Assembly: GCF_041261205.1 (NCBI RefSeq)
Contig: NZ_JBGCCH010000009.1
Coordinates: 186,001 to 250,000 of the forward strand
DNA length: 64,000 bases
Direction: 5' to 3'
Source: Catenulispora sp. MAP5-51
Lineage (GTDB): Bacteria > Actinomycetota > Actinomycetes > Streptomycetales > Catenulisporaceae
Shown here in pieces: positions 41,985 through 50,519 of the stretch. Below the pieces are notes generated by a model, which was not told the DNA's origin, searched no databases, and was given only the letters and a program-made list of their open reading frames with translations. Position numbers and translations under genes: made by a program. The number at the start of each line of letters is the position of its first letter. Position 1 is the first letter of the stretch.

Positions 41985-42950
41985 ATGCGGACCCTGATCG
42001 CGCTCGGCGGCAACGCCATGACCGCGCCGGACGGCCGGGCGCGTCCGGAGGACCAGATCGCGGCGGTCGGCGTGGCGATGGAGGCGGTCGCCGACCTGGT
42101 CGCCGCCGGCGTCGAGGTGGTGCTGACCCACGGCAACGGCCCGCAGGTCGGCAATCTGCTGGTGAAGAACGAGCTGGCCGCGCACGTGGTCCCGCCGGTG
42201 CCGCTGGACTGGTGCGGCGCGCAGACCCAGGGGACGCTCGGCTTCGTGATCGTCAGCGCGCTGGAGCGGGCGCTGGCGGCGCGGGGCCTGGCCACACCGG
42301 TCGCGGCGGTCGTGACGCGCACACTGGTCGACGCCGACGACCGCGGCTTCACCCGCCCGACCAAGCCGATCGGCCGCTACCTGCCCGCCGAGCAGGCCGC
42401 CGCGATGGCCGCGCACGGCCAGACCTGGGAGGACCGCGGCGAGCGCGGCTGGCGCCGGGTGGTGGCCTCGCCCGAGCCGCTCGAGATCCTCGACGCGCCC
42501 GCCGCGAAAGCCCTGATCGACGCCGGGTACGTGGTGGTGGCGTGCGGAGGCGGCGGGATCCCGATGGTGCGCGGCCTGTCGGGCGAGGGCGTCCCAGGCG
42601 TCCAAGGCGTCCAAGGCGTCCAAGGCGTCGAGGCGGTCATCGACAAGGACCTCTCAGCCGTCCTGCTGGCCCGCTCCGTGGCCGCCGACCAGCTCGTCAT
42701 CGCCACGGACGTCGACCATATGTTCCTCCACTTCGGCGCGCCCGATGCCAGGGCCCTGAAGCGGATCGGTGTGGCCGAGCTTCGTGCGCATCTGGCGGCC
42801 GGGGAGTTCGGCGGCGGGAGCATGGCGCCGAAGGCGGAGGCGGCGTGCCGGTTCGTGGAGGGCGGCGGGCGGCGGGCTGTCGTCACCGCGCTGGGGTGCA
42901 TTCGTGAGGCCGTTTTTGGGAAGGCCGGAACCGTAGTGGAAAAGGAGTGA
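41985..42950 (+). CDS. arcC: Carbamate kinase
   Basis: The 321-residue enzyme converts carbamoyl phosphate and ADP to carbamate and ATP; carbamate then falls to ammonia and CO2. Amino-acid-kinase motifs are LIALGGNAM (residues 4-12), LTHGNGPQVGNLL, CGGGGIPM, VIDKDLSAVLLA and GSMAPKAEAA. It starts one base after the hyuB stop. No arginine deiminase or ornithine transcarbamoylase gene is near, so the carbamoyl phosphate must come from another donor, most plausibly FdrA/DUF1116. Residues about 203-216 (GVPGVQGVQGVQGV) are a 9-bp tandem repeat in the loop before VIDKD. Confidence 0.93.
   Translation: MRTLIALGGNAMTAPDGRARPEDQIAAVGVAMEAVADLVAAGVEVVLTHGNGPQVGNLLVKNELAAHVVPPVPLDWCGAQTQGTLGFVIVSALERALAARGLATPVAAVVTRTLVDADDRGFTRPTKPIGRYLPAEQAAAMAAHGQTWEDRGERGWRRVVASPEPLEILDAPAAKALIDAGYVVVACGGGGIPMVRGLSGEGVPGVQGVQGVQGVEAVIDKDLSAVLLARSVAADQLVIATDVDHMFLHFGAPDARALKRIGVAELRAHLAAGEFGGGSMAPKAEAACRFVEGGGRRAVVTALGCIREAVFGKAGTVVEKE
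42592..42627 (+). repeat. 9-bp tandem array inside carbamate kinase
   Basis: TCCCAGGCG at 42592 and three perfect TCCAAGGCG units at 42601, 42610 and 42619 encode the repeated Gly-Val-Gln residues in a surface loop. The array is in frame and flanked by intact, conserved kinase motifs. Confidence 0.9.
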
Positions 42951-42953
42951 AAA

Positions 42954-44060
42954 GTGCCTGAGGCGATCGAGGTCCGGAAGGTGCCGTTGCGACACGTCAG
43001 CGACGCGTCGGGGTTGGCCGAGCTGATCACCGCCGGGGTGGTGGAGGCCGACCGGGTGGTGGCGGTCGTCGGCAAGACCGAGGGCAACGGCGGCGTCAAC
43101 GACTACACGCGCATCATCGCCGACCGCGCGTTCCGCGAGACGCTGATGCGCCTCGGGACGCGCAGCGAGGAGGAGGTCGGGCAGGTGCCGATCGTGTGGT
43201 CCGGCGGCACCGACGGGGTGCTGTCGCCGCACGCGACCATCTTCGCGACCACCGATGCCGAGCCCTGCGACGAGCCGCGGCTGACCGTCGGCTTCGCGAT
43301 GAGCGCGCCGCTGCTGCCCGAGGAGATCGGCCGCTCGGCGATGATCACGAAGGTCGCCGAGGCGGTCCACGAGGCGATGAAGCGCGCCGGCATCGAGGAT
43401 CCGGCGGACGTGCACTATGTGCAGACCAAGACCCCGCTGCTGACGATCCAGACCATCCGCGAGGCCAAGGAGCGCGGCCAGTCGGTGTGGACCGAGCACA
43501 CCCACGAGTCGATGGACCTGTCCAACGGCTGCACCGCCCTGGGGATCGCGGTCGCGCTCGGCGAGGTCGAGATGCCCTCGGACGAGGCGGTGCTGCATGA
43601 CAGGGCCCTGTATTCCTCCGTCGCCTCCTGCTCCTCGGGCGTCGAGCTGGACCGCGCGCAGGTCGTCGTGGTCGGCAACGCCTCCGGGGTCGGCGGCCGC
43701 TATCGCATCGGGCACGCGGTGATGAACGACGCCCTGGACGCCGACGGCATCTGGGACGCGATCCGCGCGGCCGGCCTGGAGCTGCCGGAGCGGCCGCACT
43801 CCGAGGACCTGGACGGCCGGCTGGTGAACGTCTTCCTCAAGTGCGAGGCCAGCACCGACGGGATGGTGCGCGGCCGGCGCAACGCCATGCTCGACGACTC
43901 CGACGTGCACTGGCACCGGCAGATCAAGGCCTGTGTCGGCGGCGTCGCGGCGTCGGTGACCGGCGATCCGGCGGTCTTCGTCTCGGTCTCGGCCGCGCAT
44001 CAGGGCCCTGACGGCGGCGGACCGGTGGCGGCGATCGTGGATGTGGGCCCGGGAGTCTGA
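42954..44060 (+). CDS. Ring-opening amidohydrolase (barbiturase / cyanuric acid hydrolase family)
   Basis: The 368-residue enzyme has the three-fold repeat architecture of the AtzD/barbiturase family, each repeat supplying a Lys-Ser pair: Lys41 (VGKTEGNGG) with Ser83 ([13 protein letters not shown]), Lys159 (VQTKTPLL) with a Ser at 227-228 (VASCSSGVE), and Lys296 (FLKCEAS) with Ser346 ([13 protein letters not shown]). The family opens cyanuric acid to carboxybiuret or barbiturate to ureidomalonate. The uracil-type permease, the hydroxylase and the PucR regulator argue for barbiturate or a relative; triazine use is not excluded. GTG 42954 has AAGGAG upstream. Confidence 0.88.
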   Translation: MPEAIEVRKVPLRHVSDASGLAELITAGVVEADRVVAVVGKTEGNGGVNDYTRIIADRAFRETLMRLGTRSEEEVGQVPIVWSGGTDGVLSPHATIFATTDAEPCDEPRLTVGFAMSAPLLPEEIGRSAMITKVAEAVHEAMKRAGIEDPADVHYVQTKTPLLTIQTIREAKERGQSVWTEHTHESMDLSNGCTALGIAVALGEVEMPSDEAVLHDRALYSSVASCSSGVELDRAQVVVVGNASGVGGRYRIGHAVMNDALDADGIWDAIRAAGLELPERPHSEDLDGRLVNVFLKCEASTDGMVRGRRNAMLDDSDVHWHRQIKACVGGVAASVTGDPAVFVSVSAAHQGPDGGGPVAAIVDVGPGV

Positions 44061-44062
44061 CG

Positions 44063-45181
44063 GTGCGCGACCTGCTGCCCGCTGTGCTCGCCTGGCATGC
44101 CGCCGGGGAGCCGTTCGTGCTGGCCACGGTGGTCGCCGCCGAGGGCGGCGGCCCGCGCGAGACCGGCGCGGCGATGGCGGTGCGGATGGCCGGCGGGGTG
44201 CCGGAGGAGGTGATCGGCAGCGTGTCGGGGGGCTGTGTCGAGGCCGCGGTGATCGAGACCGCGGTCGACGTCCTGGACGAGGGCCGGCCCCGGCTGGTCA
44301 CCTACGGACTGTCCGACGCCGACGCGGTCGGCCTGATCTGCGGCGGCACCCTGGCGGTGTTCATCGAGCCGGGGGCCGCCGCGGCCGCGCGTCTGGACCG
44401 GGTCCGCGCCGCGGTCGAGCACGGCTCCGGAGCGGCGGTGGTGACGGTGGTCGCCGGCCCGCCGGAGCTGGTCGGGCTGCACCACGGCGACGTGCTGCGC
44501 GCGAACGGCTACGCGGACCTGGCCGACGTCGTGGCGCGCGACGCCGACGCCCTGGTCGACACCGGGGAGCCGGCGGTGCGCCGGTACGGGCTGGACGGCT
44601 GCCCGCGCCCGGCGGCGGAGGCCGCGGCGTGGGACGCGCCCGACGGCGTGACAGTGTTCTTCAACGTGGTGGCGGCGCAGCCCCGCCTGATCATCCTCGG
44701 CGCCCTGGACTACGCCGCGTCGCTGGCCACCGTCGGCCGCTTCCTCGGCTACCGGGTGACGGTCTGCGACGCCCGGCCGGTGTTCGCCACGGCCGAGCGC
44801 TTCCCCGACGCGCACGAGGTGGTGGTCGCCTGGCCGCACCAGTACTTGGAGGCGACCTCGATCGACGGGCGGACCGCCATCTGTGTCCTGACACACGACC
44901 CGAAATTCGATGTCCCCGCCCTGGAAGTGGCGTTGCGCTCCGAGGCGGTCTACGTTGGCGCGATGGGTTCGCGGCGCACGTGTGAGGACAGGGAACAGCG
45001 GCTGCGGCAGGCAGGCGTCACAGACCACGAAATCGCCCGGCTCTCGGCGCCGATCGGGCTGGATCTGGGTGCCTCGACACCCGCCGAGACGGCGGTGTCG
45101 ATCGCCGCGGAACTGATCGCGGCGCGGCGGCGGGGAAGCGGCGAACCCCTGCGGGCGACGAGCGGGAAGATTCATCGATGA
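44063..45181 (+). CDS. xdhC: XdhC/CoxI-family Mo-cofactor insertion protein
   Basis: The 372-residue protein has an N-terminal XdhC_CoxI domain (residues 1-75: ATVVAAEGGGPRETGAAMAV, IGSVSGGCVEAAVIE, then LICGGTL) and a C-terminal Rossmann domain (LIILGALDYAASLATVGRFLGY, YVGAMGSRRTCEDR). XdhC proteins bind the Mo cofactor, promote its sulfuration and insert it into the hydroxylase. It starts two bases after the amidohydrolase stop and overlaps mocA by 4 bp, so maturation is coupled to the enzyme operon. Confidence 0.92.
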   Translation: MRDLLPAVLAWHAAGEPFVLATVVAAEGGGPRETGAAMAVRMAGGVPEEVIGSVSGGCVEAAVIETAVDVLDEGRPRLVTYGLSDADAVGLICGGTLAVFIEPGAAAAARLDRVRAAVEHGSGAAVVTVVAGPPELVGLHHGDVLRANGYADLADVVARDADALVDTGEPAVRRYGLDGCPRPAAEAAAWDAPDGVTVFFNVVAAQPRLIILGALDYAASLATVGRFLGYRVTVCDARPVFATAERFPDAHEVVVAWPHQYLEATSIDGRTAICVLTHDPKFDVPALEVALRSEAVYVGAMGSRRTCEDREQRLRQAGVTDHEIARLSAPIGLDLGASTPAETAVSIAAELIAARRRGSGEPLRATSGKIHR

Positions 45182-45223
45182 ACACAGATTCATCGATGAG
45201 CACGGATTCACCGATGAACACAG
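45170..45223 (+). repeat. 18-bp tandem triplication at the xdhC-mocA junction
   Basis: Three 18-bp units (ATTCATCGATGAACACAG at 45170, then ATTCATCGATGAGCACGG at 45188 and ATTCACCGATGAACACAG at 45206) span the xdhC stop and the mocA start. Each carries an in-frame ATG (45178, 45196, 45214), so mocA has three equivalent start codons, the first of which overlaps the xdhC TGA. Confidence 0.9.
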
Positions 45224-45843
45224 CTCTCTCGATGATCCCCCACCCGCACTCCCGCCGGCACCTGCCCGGCCGGTACGGACCGTCCGCCGTCGTCGGCGTG
45301 GTCCTCGCCGCCGGCGCCGCCACCCGCTTCGGCGGCGGCAAAGCCGTCGCGCGCTACCAGGGCGAGCGCCTCGTGGACCGGGCCGTGGCCACGCTCACCG
45401 CCGGCGGCTGCGATCGCGTGCTGGTGGTCGTCGGCGCGCAGGACATCGGTGCCGTACACCATGCGATCCTCGTCCTCAACGCGGACTGGGACACCGGCAT
45501 GGGCAGTTCGCTGCGCGCCGGGCTGTCCGCGGCGCGCGACGCCGGGGCCGTCGTGGTGACCCTCGTCGACCAGCCGCTCATCGGCGCCGAGGCGGTGGAG
45601 CGCGTCATCGAGGCCTGGCGCGATGGGGCCGCTATCGCCGTCGCGACGTACGAGGGCCGCCGCGCGCATCCCGTCCTGTTCGGACGTGAAGCTGTCAGCG
45701 CCGTGCTTCCCACGCTGACCGGCGACGCCGGAGCGCGGGCGTTCCTCGCCGAACGGGACGACGTCGTCGCGGTGGACTGCACCGATACCGGCCGTCCCGA
45801 CGACGTCGACACCGTCGAGGCCCTGCGGCGCCTCAGCCCCTAG
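45178..45843 (+). CDS. mocA: MocA-like molybdenum cofactor cytidylyltransferase
   Basis: The 221-residue protein is a MobA-like NTP transferase. Its nucleotide-binding start VVGVVLAAGAATRFGGGKAVA, the DTGMGSSLRAGL segment and LVDQPLIGAEAVERVI fit MocA, which attaches CMP to Mo-molybdopterin to give the cytosine dinucleotide cofactor of CoxL-type hydroxylases. The first 35 residues are not part of the domain and derive partly from an 18-bp repeat (MNTDSSMSTDSPM). It ends the island and its 3' end overlaps the convergent DUF1707 gene by 11 bp. Confidence 0.87.
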   Translation: MNTDSSMSTDSPMNTALSMIPHPHSRRHLPGRYGPSAVVGVVLAAGAATRFGGGKAVARYQGERLVDRAVATLTAGGCDRVLVVVGAQDIGAVHHAILVLNADWDTGMGSSLRAGLSAARDAGAVVVTLVDQPLIGAEAVERVIEAWRDGAAIAVATYEGRRAHPVLFGREAVSAVLPTLTGDAGARAFLAERDDVVAVDCTDTGRPDDVDTVEALRRLSP

Positions 45844-46414
45844 GCGGCAGCTGGTGCCGCTGCCTCTCCCAGCGTGCCCGCCGCGACTGGAGCACCGGCA
45901 CCGAGATGCCGGTCAGCGCCGCGCCCGCGGGCCCCGCGACCCACAGCGGCCACGGGTACGGGAACGACACGGTGGTGATGCCGACCAGCACCCACACCAC
46001 GATGTTGATGGCGACCGCGGCCGACAGGATCGTCCACAGCACCTTCAGCCCGCCCGGCAGGTCGACGTACGCGCCGCGGATGCCCGGGTGCGGGGTCGGA
46101 GGCGCGGCGGGCGTGGGCACGACGTACACCGGATGCGGGGCGGGGGCCGGCGGGGGAGTGGTCGGCGGGGCCGGCGCGAACGCCGGCGCCCCCGCCGAGG
46201 CGACCGGGGCCGGCCGGGCCACGGCGCCGTGGGGCAGGTCGTCGTGCAGCAGCTCCAGATCGCCGATGGTGACGGCCTCGTAGGCCTTCTCCATGCGCTC
46301 GACGTACTCGTCCATCTTCAGCCGGCCGTCGTCCAGCGCCTGCTTCAGCGTCTCGACCACGGCCTGGCGCTCGGAGTCCGAGACGCGCATGCGGAGCCGC
46401 CTGTCGTCAACCAT
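45833..46414 (-). CDS. DUF1707 protein with 2TM domain
   Basis: The 193-residue protein has an N-terminal DUF1707 domain (residues 5-60: MRVSDSERQAVVETLKQALDD in part, then GRLKMDEYVERM), a Pro/Ala-rich linker (about 70-115) and two transmembrane helices (about 128-180; VLWTILSAAVAINIVVWVL and PLWVAGPAGAALTGIS). This DUF1707-2TM arrangement is common in actinobacteria and has no established function. Confidence 0.82.
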   Translation of the reverse strand: MVDDRRLRMRVSDSERQAVVETLKQALDDGRLKMDEYVERMEKAYEAVTIGDLELLHDDLPHGAVARPAPVASAGAPAFAPAPPTTPPPAPAPHPVYVVPTPAAPPTPHPGIRGAYVDLPGGLKVLWTILSAAVAINIVVWVLVGITTVSFPYPWPLWVAGPAGAALTGISVPVLQSRRARWERQRHQLPPRG

Positions 46415-46473
46415 CGCAAATCCCCCAACCGAGCCGGCCCCCATGAGGCCCCGCAACCCTTCCGCGAAAGAGA

Positions 46474-47679
46474 CTAGTACTGGAAGAGCACGTCGGGGTT
46501 GCCCGGCGTGGGGCCGTCGAGCAGCGGCTGGTGGATCCCCTTGAGGGACTGGTCGAAGAAGGCGGTCACGTACTCCCGGGTGATCACGGTGCCGCGCAGC
46601 GGGTCGATGCCGGGCGGCTCGGGGATCCCGGCCTCCTGCGCGAGCAGCGGGATGTCGGTGAACGTGGCGTGGCTGGAGCCTGCGACGTCCAGCCAGCGCT
46701 TGTAGCCGCCGAGGTTCGCGTAGGTCTGCGTCCAGGTCGGGTCCTGGAGCCCGTGGCTCATCATCAGGTACGGGCGCTTGATCTGGCCGGCGGCCGGGAC
46801 CGGGAAGAACGTGCCGTCCAGGTTCACCCCGGCGAGCACCCGCGGATCGGCGATCATCGTGTCCACGGTGGCCGCCCCGCCGATCGAGTGCCCGGCCATG
46901 CCGATGCTGTGCTTGTCGATCAGGCCGCTCAGGCGCCACGCGCAGCCGCCGCCGCGCGTCAGCTGGTCGATGACGAAGGAGACGTCCTTCGCGCGGCTGG
47001 CGGTGATGTCGTCCGGGCTGGGCGCGGTCGGGCTGCTGCCGTCGCAGATCGCGCACGGCGGCGTCTGGCCGTTCCCCAAGGTCTCGCCGCTGTCCTCGTA
47101 CGTGTGGCCGACGAGCGCCACCACGTACCCGTGACTGGCCAGCTCGGTCGCCAGCGAGGTGAGCGTGGTGCGCGGGTTCTCGAACCCGGGGGAGAGCACC
47201 ACGAGCGGGTACTTGCCGTGCACTGCTCGCGCGGCGGTGTAGGCGTGCGTGGTGACGTCGGACAGCTCCTGCGCGGTGATGCCGGTGTTCGGCGGCACCC
47301 GGTACTGGATGAAGCCGGCCGCCTCGGCGAGCGTCATGTAAGGGGCTTGCGTACCGGTCCCGGCGACCGCCGGATAGAACATGGAGACGGTGAGCTGCCG
47401 GGGCCCGGCCGAGGGCACCCACGGATCGGTCCGGCCGAAGTCGGTGAGGTGGATGACGTCCTCGCCGGCGGCGAAGCGTCCGGTCGGGGCGGGCAGCGAG
47501 CCCTGGAACACGGGAGCGGCGGCCGGCTTGCCGGTGGTGGCCGCCACTGAGGTGACGACGCCGGCCCGCGCGGCGGCGGACGGCGGCGTGGCGGTGGCGG
47601 CCACCGCGGCCCCGGTCGTGGCGATGGTCGCGGCCAGGGCCAGGACCGCGGTGACGCTGATACGACGATGAAGTGCCAT
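46474..47679 (-). CDS. Secreted alpha/beta hydrolase (PAF-acetylhydrolase-like)
   Basis: The 401-residue protein has a signal peptide (residues 1-28) and an alpha/beta-hydrolase domain with nucleophile Ser265 in GHSIGG, Asp288 in GVNLDGT and His337 in SSHATFTD, the pattern of the PAF-AH isoform II family. An oxyanion-hole segment VVLSPGFENPR precedes. The Ala/Thr-rich stretch after the signal peptide is probably a spacer. It should hydrolyse esters of lipids or other acyl substrates outside the cell; related secreted actinobacterial enzymes include lipases and polyesterases. Confidence 0.84.
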   Translation of the reverse strand: MALHRRISVTAVLALAATIATTGAAVAATATPPSAAARAGVVTSVAATTGKPAAAPVFQGSLPAPTGRFAAGEDVIHLTDFGRTDPWVPSAGPRQLTVSMFYPAVAGTGTQAPYMTLAEAAGFIQYRVPPNTGITAQELSDVTTHAYTAARAVHGKYPLVVLSPGFENPRTTLTSLATELASHGYVVALVGHTYEDSGETLGNGQTPPCAICDGSSPTAPSPDDITASRAKDVSFVIDQLTRGGGCAWRLSGLIDKHSIGMAGHSIGGAATVDTMIADPRVLAGVNLDGTFFPVPAAGQIKRPYLMMSHGLQDPTWTQTYANLGGYKRWLDVAGSSHATFTDIPLLAQEAGIPEPPGIDPLRGTVITREYVTAFFDQSLKGIHQPLLDGPTPGNPDVLFQY

Positions 47680-47817
47680 GTCCTCGACGCTACGGCGGCG
47701 GTGGCGGCAGCCGAATCAACCTGCGGAAGGCAATATTCGTGCCCTGTCATCCACAAGGCGGACGCCCGCTCATCCGCGCGGCGGACACCTTGAGGTGGGG
47801 CCACGGCTGACCGGTCG

Positions 47818-48744
47818 CTACCCGACCCACTCCGGCAACGCCTCCGCCAGCTCCAGCCACCGCGCCGACACCCCGCGCAGCCCGGTGCGCGCCGCGACGA
47901 TCCCGCCGGTGATGGCACAGGTGGTGTCGACGTCGCCGAAGCCCTCGGCGGTGGTCCACAGCGCGTCGGTGAGGTCGTCGAGGTGGTGCGCCGCGGTCCA
48001 GGCGGCGAAGGGCACCGTGTCGCTCGCGCGGATCCGCTTCCCGCTGCCGAGGAGGGCGGCGGCTTCCGGCACCGGGGTGTCCGGCGGGAGGTCGGCGGCC
48101 CGCAGCAGCCCGTCGCGGATCACGCCGGGCGGGGTCAGGTCCGCGGTCGCACTCAGGAAAGCGTGCGGCGCCGGGACCACATCAGCATCCGCCGATCCCG
48201 CGGCCAGAGCCGCTGCCGCCGCGACCGCCACCCCGCCCGCGATCCCCTCTTCGTGCGCATGCGTGACCTCGGCGGACAGTACCGCCTGTGCGACGGCCTG
48301 CTCCGGATCGCGCCGGAACCAGGCGCCAAGCGGCGCCACGCGCATCGCCGCCCCGTTCCCCAAACTGCCCTCCCCGCCGAACAGGGTCCTCGCGTACGTA
48401 GCCCAGTTCCCCGGATCCTCGCGCAGCTTCGGGAGCAACTGATGCATGCCGCTCCCGAACTTCCGGTAGGGATCCGCCGTGTATTCGTCCGCGAAGGAGA
48501 CCGCCAGGTCCTGCTGGTCGATCGTCCCCTGCTGTGTCAGCACCCGGAGCAACGCCAGCGCCATGGCGGTGTCGTCCGTCCAGTGCCACGGCTGGTCCTC
48601 GGGCGTCGTACGGTGCCGGACCATCTCGATCGCCTCTTGCCGCCGGCGGAAGAACCAGCGTTCCCCGAAGCAGTCGCCGAGCGCCAGGCCGCGCAGGCTG
48701 GCGAAGGCGGCCGAGGCATCCCCTGTGTCGTAAGCGTCGGACAT
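47818..48744 (-). CDS. ADP-ribosylglycohydrolase family protein
   Basis: The 308-residue cytosolic enzyme has the two metal-site signatures of the family: WTDDTAMALALL near residue 55 with the N-terminal GLALGDCFGE, and GDVDTTCAITGGIVAAR near the C terminus, whose Asp residues bind two Mg ions. The family removes ADP-ribose from proteins or nucleic acids. No ADP-ribosyltransferase gene is adjacent, so the target is unknown. Confidence 0.88.
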   Translation of the reverse strand: MSDAYDTGDASAAFASLRGLALGDCFGERWFFRRRQEAIEMVRHRTTPEDQPWHWTDDTAMALALLRVLTQQGTIDQQDLAVSFADEYTADPYRKFGSGMHQLLPKLREDPGNWATYARTLFGGEGSLGNGAAMRVAPLGAWFRRDPEQAVAQAVLSAEVTHAHEEGIAGGVAVAAAAALAAGSADADVVPAPHAFLSATADLTPPGVIRDGLLRAADLPPDTPVPEAAALLGSGKRIRASDTVPFAAWTAAHHLDDLTDALWTTAEGFGDVDTTCAITGGIVAARTGLRGVSARWLELAEALPEWVG

Positions 48745-48779
48745 GCGCTCAAGGTACTTGCGCGGAGGAGACTGGACAC

Positions 48780-49961
48780 GTGGATATCGCCGCCAAGGAT
48801 TCCGTCGCCCGGGACTTCACCCCCGAGCAGATCGAGCGCGCCCGCGCCTACAAGCGCGACGTCCGCCCCCTGCGCCTGACGTCGATGCTCGTCGGCCTGG
48901 CCGTCCCGCTGGTCCTCGGCCTGACGCCGGCCGGCGCCGGGCTGGTCGAGGCCGCCGGCGACATCGGCGGCGGCGGGTGGGTGGCCACGGCGTTGCTCGG
49001 CAGCGTCGCGCTGTCGCTGCTCGGGCTGGTGATCCGGATACCGCTGAGCATGTGGGGCGAGACCGTCAGCCGCCGCTGGGGGCTGTCCAAGCGCGGCTGG
49101 GGGTTGTTCGCCGCCGACACGGCCAAGGGGTTCGTCATCGGCGCGGTCCTCACCGCGGCTGCGGTCATCGCGTTCTACGCGCTCCTGCGCAATGGCGGCG
49201 GTGCCTGGTGGGTCTGGGCGGCGCTGGCCGCCGCGGTGCTCGCGGTGCTCGGCTCCTTCATCATGCCGGTGCTGATCGAGCCGTTGTTCAACAAGTTCAA
49301 GCCGCTGCCCGAGGGCCCGCTGCGCGATCGGCTGATGGCGCTCGTCGAGCAGTCCGGCGTGCCGGTCAGGGACATCCTGGTCAGCGACAGCTCCAAGCGG
49401 ACCACGGCCGCCAACGCCTACGTCTCCGGCTTCGGCAAGACCCGCCGCCTGGTCGTCTGGGACACCACCACCGACAGCCTGGACACCGACGAGGTCGCCG
49501 CGATCGCCGCCCACGAACTCGGCCACGCCGCCCGGCGCGACGTACTGGTCGGCACCGTCTTCGCGGCGGTCGGGGCGGCGCTGGGCGTCGCGGTCCTGGC
49601 CGCGGCGCTGCACTGGTCGCCGCTGCTGGACGCCGCCGGGGTCGCGCACGCCGCCGACCCGCGCTCGCAGGCCCTGGTCCGGGCCGTGCTGGTGGTGATC
49701 GGGCTGGTCGGCGAGCCGTGGGGACTGGCCTTCAGCCGCCACATCGAGGCCCGCGCCGACGGCTACGCCCTGGACCTGTTCCGTGCTCCCGACACCATCG
49801 TGCGCATGGAACGCGCCCTGGCCGTCCAGAACATCGCCGACCTGGAACCCCGCCGCTGGGAGGTCATCCTGCGCTACACCCACCCGCCGATCCCCGACCG
49901 CATCGCCCACGCACGCCGCTGGGCTGCGGAAACAGGGGTGCCTATTCCTAAGTCCCTCTAA
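48780..49961 (+). CDS. M48 (Ste24-like) membrane metalloprotease
   Basis: The 393-residue protein has about six transmembrane helices, the zinc motif HELGH at residues 245-249, and the third ligand region SRHIEARADGYALDL. The DSSKRTTAANAYVSGFG segment is a Ste24/CAAX-protease-family hallmark. GTG 48780 follows GGAGGAG. It is a second M48 protease in the window besides HtpX and probably acts in membrane protein quality control. Confidence 0.9.
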   Translation: MDIAAKDSVARDFTPEQIERARAYKRDVRPLRLTSMLVGLAVPLVLGLTPAGAGLVEAAGDIGGGGWVATALLGSVALSLLGLVIRIPLSMWGETVSRRWGLSKRGWGLFAADTAKGFVIGAVLTAAAVIAFYALLRNGGGAWWVWAALAAAVLAVLGSFIMPVLIEPLFNKFKPLPEGPLRDRLMALVEQSGVPVRDILVSDSSKRTTAANAYVSGFGKTRRLVVWDTTTDSLDTDEVAAIAAHELGHAARRDVLVGTVFAAVGAALGVAVLAAALHWSPLLDAAGVAHAADPRSQALVRAVLVVIGLVGEPWGLAFSRHIEARADGYALDLFRAPDTIVRMERALAVQNIADLEPRRWEVILRYTHPPIPDRIAHARRWAAETGVPIPKSL

Positions 49962-50041
49962 GCGGGGTCTAAGGATCGGGGCGAGAATTGAAAGTGGGAC
50001 ACGGAGTGACATCTACAGAAGGGTGAAGGAGGTGGAGGCCC

Positions 50042-50458
50042 ATGGATCCCCGTTACTACGTTGGCGGGCGCCATTTCCACGAGGGCCTCGGATGGGGAGG
50101 GTGGCTGCTCTGGGTGCTGTTCATGATCGCACTCTGGGCGCTGGTCATCATGGCGGTCGTGTGGTTGGTGCGCAGCTTCACGCACCGCGGATCGATGACG
50201 GCACAGCGCCCGGCCCAGGCGTACGGCGGGACGGGGACGGTCTCCGCCGAGCAGATCCTGGCAGAGCGGTTCGCCCATGGCCAGATCGACGAGAACGAGT
50301 ACCGGGCCCGGCTCGGGGTGTTGCGAGGGGACCGGCCGATGGCGGCGCAAGCCGCGCCACCGGCTTCGCCGGCTTCACCGGCACCACCCCCGACGCCCCC
50401 GACGCCTCCGGCACCACCGCCGGCAGCGCCGCAGCAGCCTCCGCCTCCGCCGGAGTGA
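50042..50458 (+). CDS. SHOCT-domain membrane protein
   Basis: The 138-residue protein has one transmembrane helix (about residues 20-44, LLWVLFMIALWALVIMAVVW), a SHOCT domain (AEQILAERFAHGQIDENEY) and a Pro/Ala-rich C-terminal tail. SHOCT domains occur at the ends of many small membrane proteins and are thought to aid oligomerization. AAGGAGG precedes the ATG. No specific function can be given. Confidence 0.8.
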   Translation: MDPRYYVGGRHFHEGLGWGGWLLWVLFMIALWALVIMAVVWLVRSFTHRGSMTAQRPAQAYGGTGTVSAEQILAERFAHGQIDENEYRARLGVLRGDRPMAAQAAPPASPASPAPPPTPPTPPAPPPAAPQQPPPPPE

Positions 50459-50519
50459 GAGCCGGCGGAGGCGAAGGATCCGGTGGGAACAAGACGTCCG
50501 ACAGGTCGTGACAGCCAGG

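Noticed and set aside
42954-44060. Simple assignment as an s-triazine (atrazine/cyanuric acid) degradation gene
   Set aside because: No biuret or allophanate hydrolase and no mobile elements are near; the context is a chromosomal pyrimidine/purine-type island.
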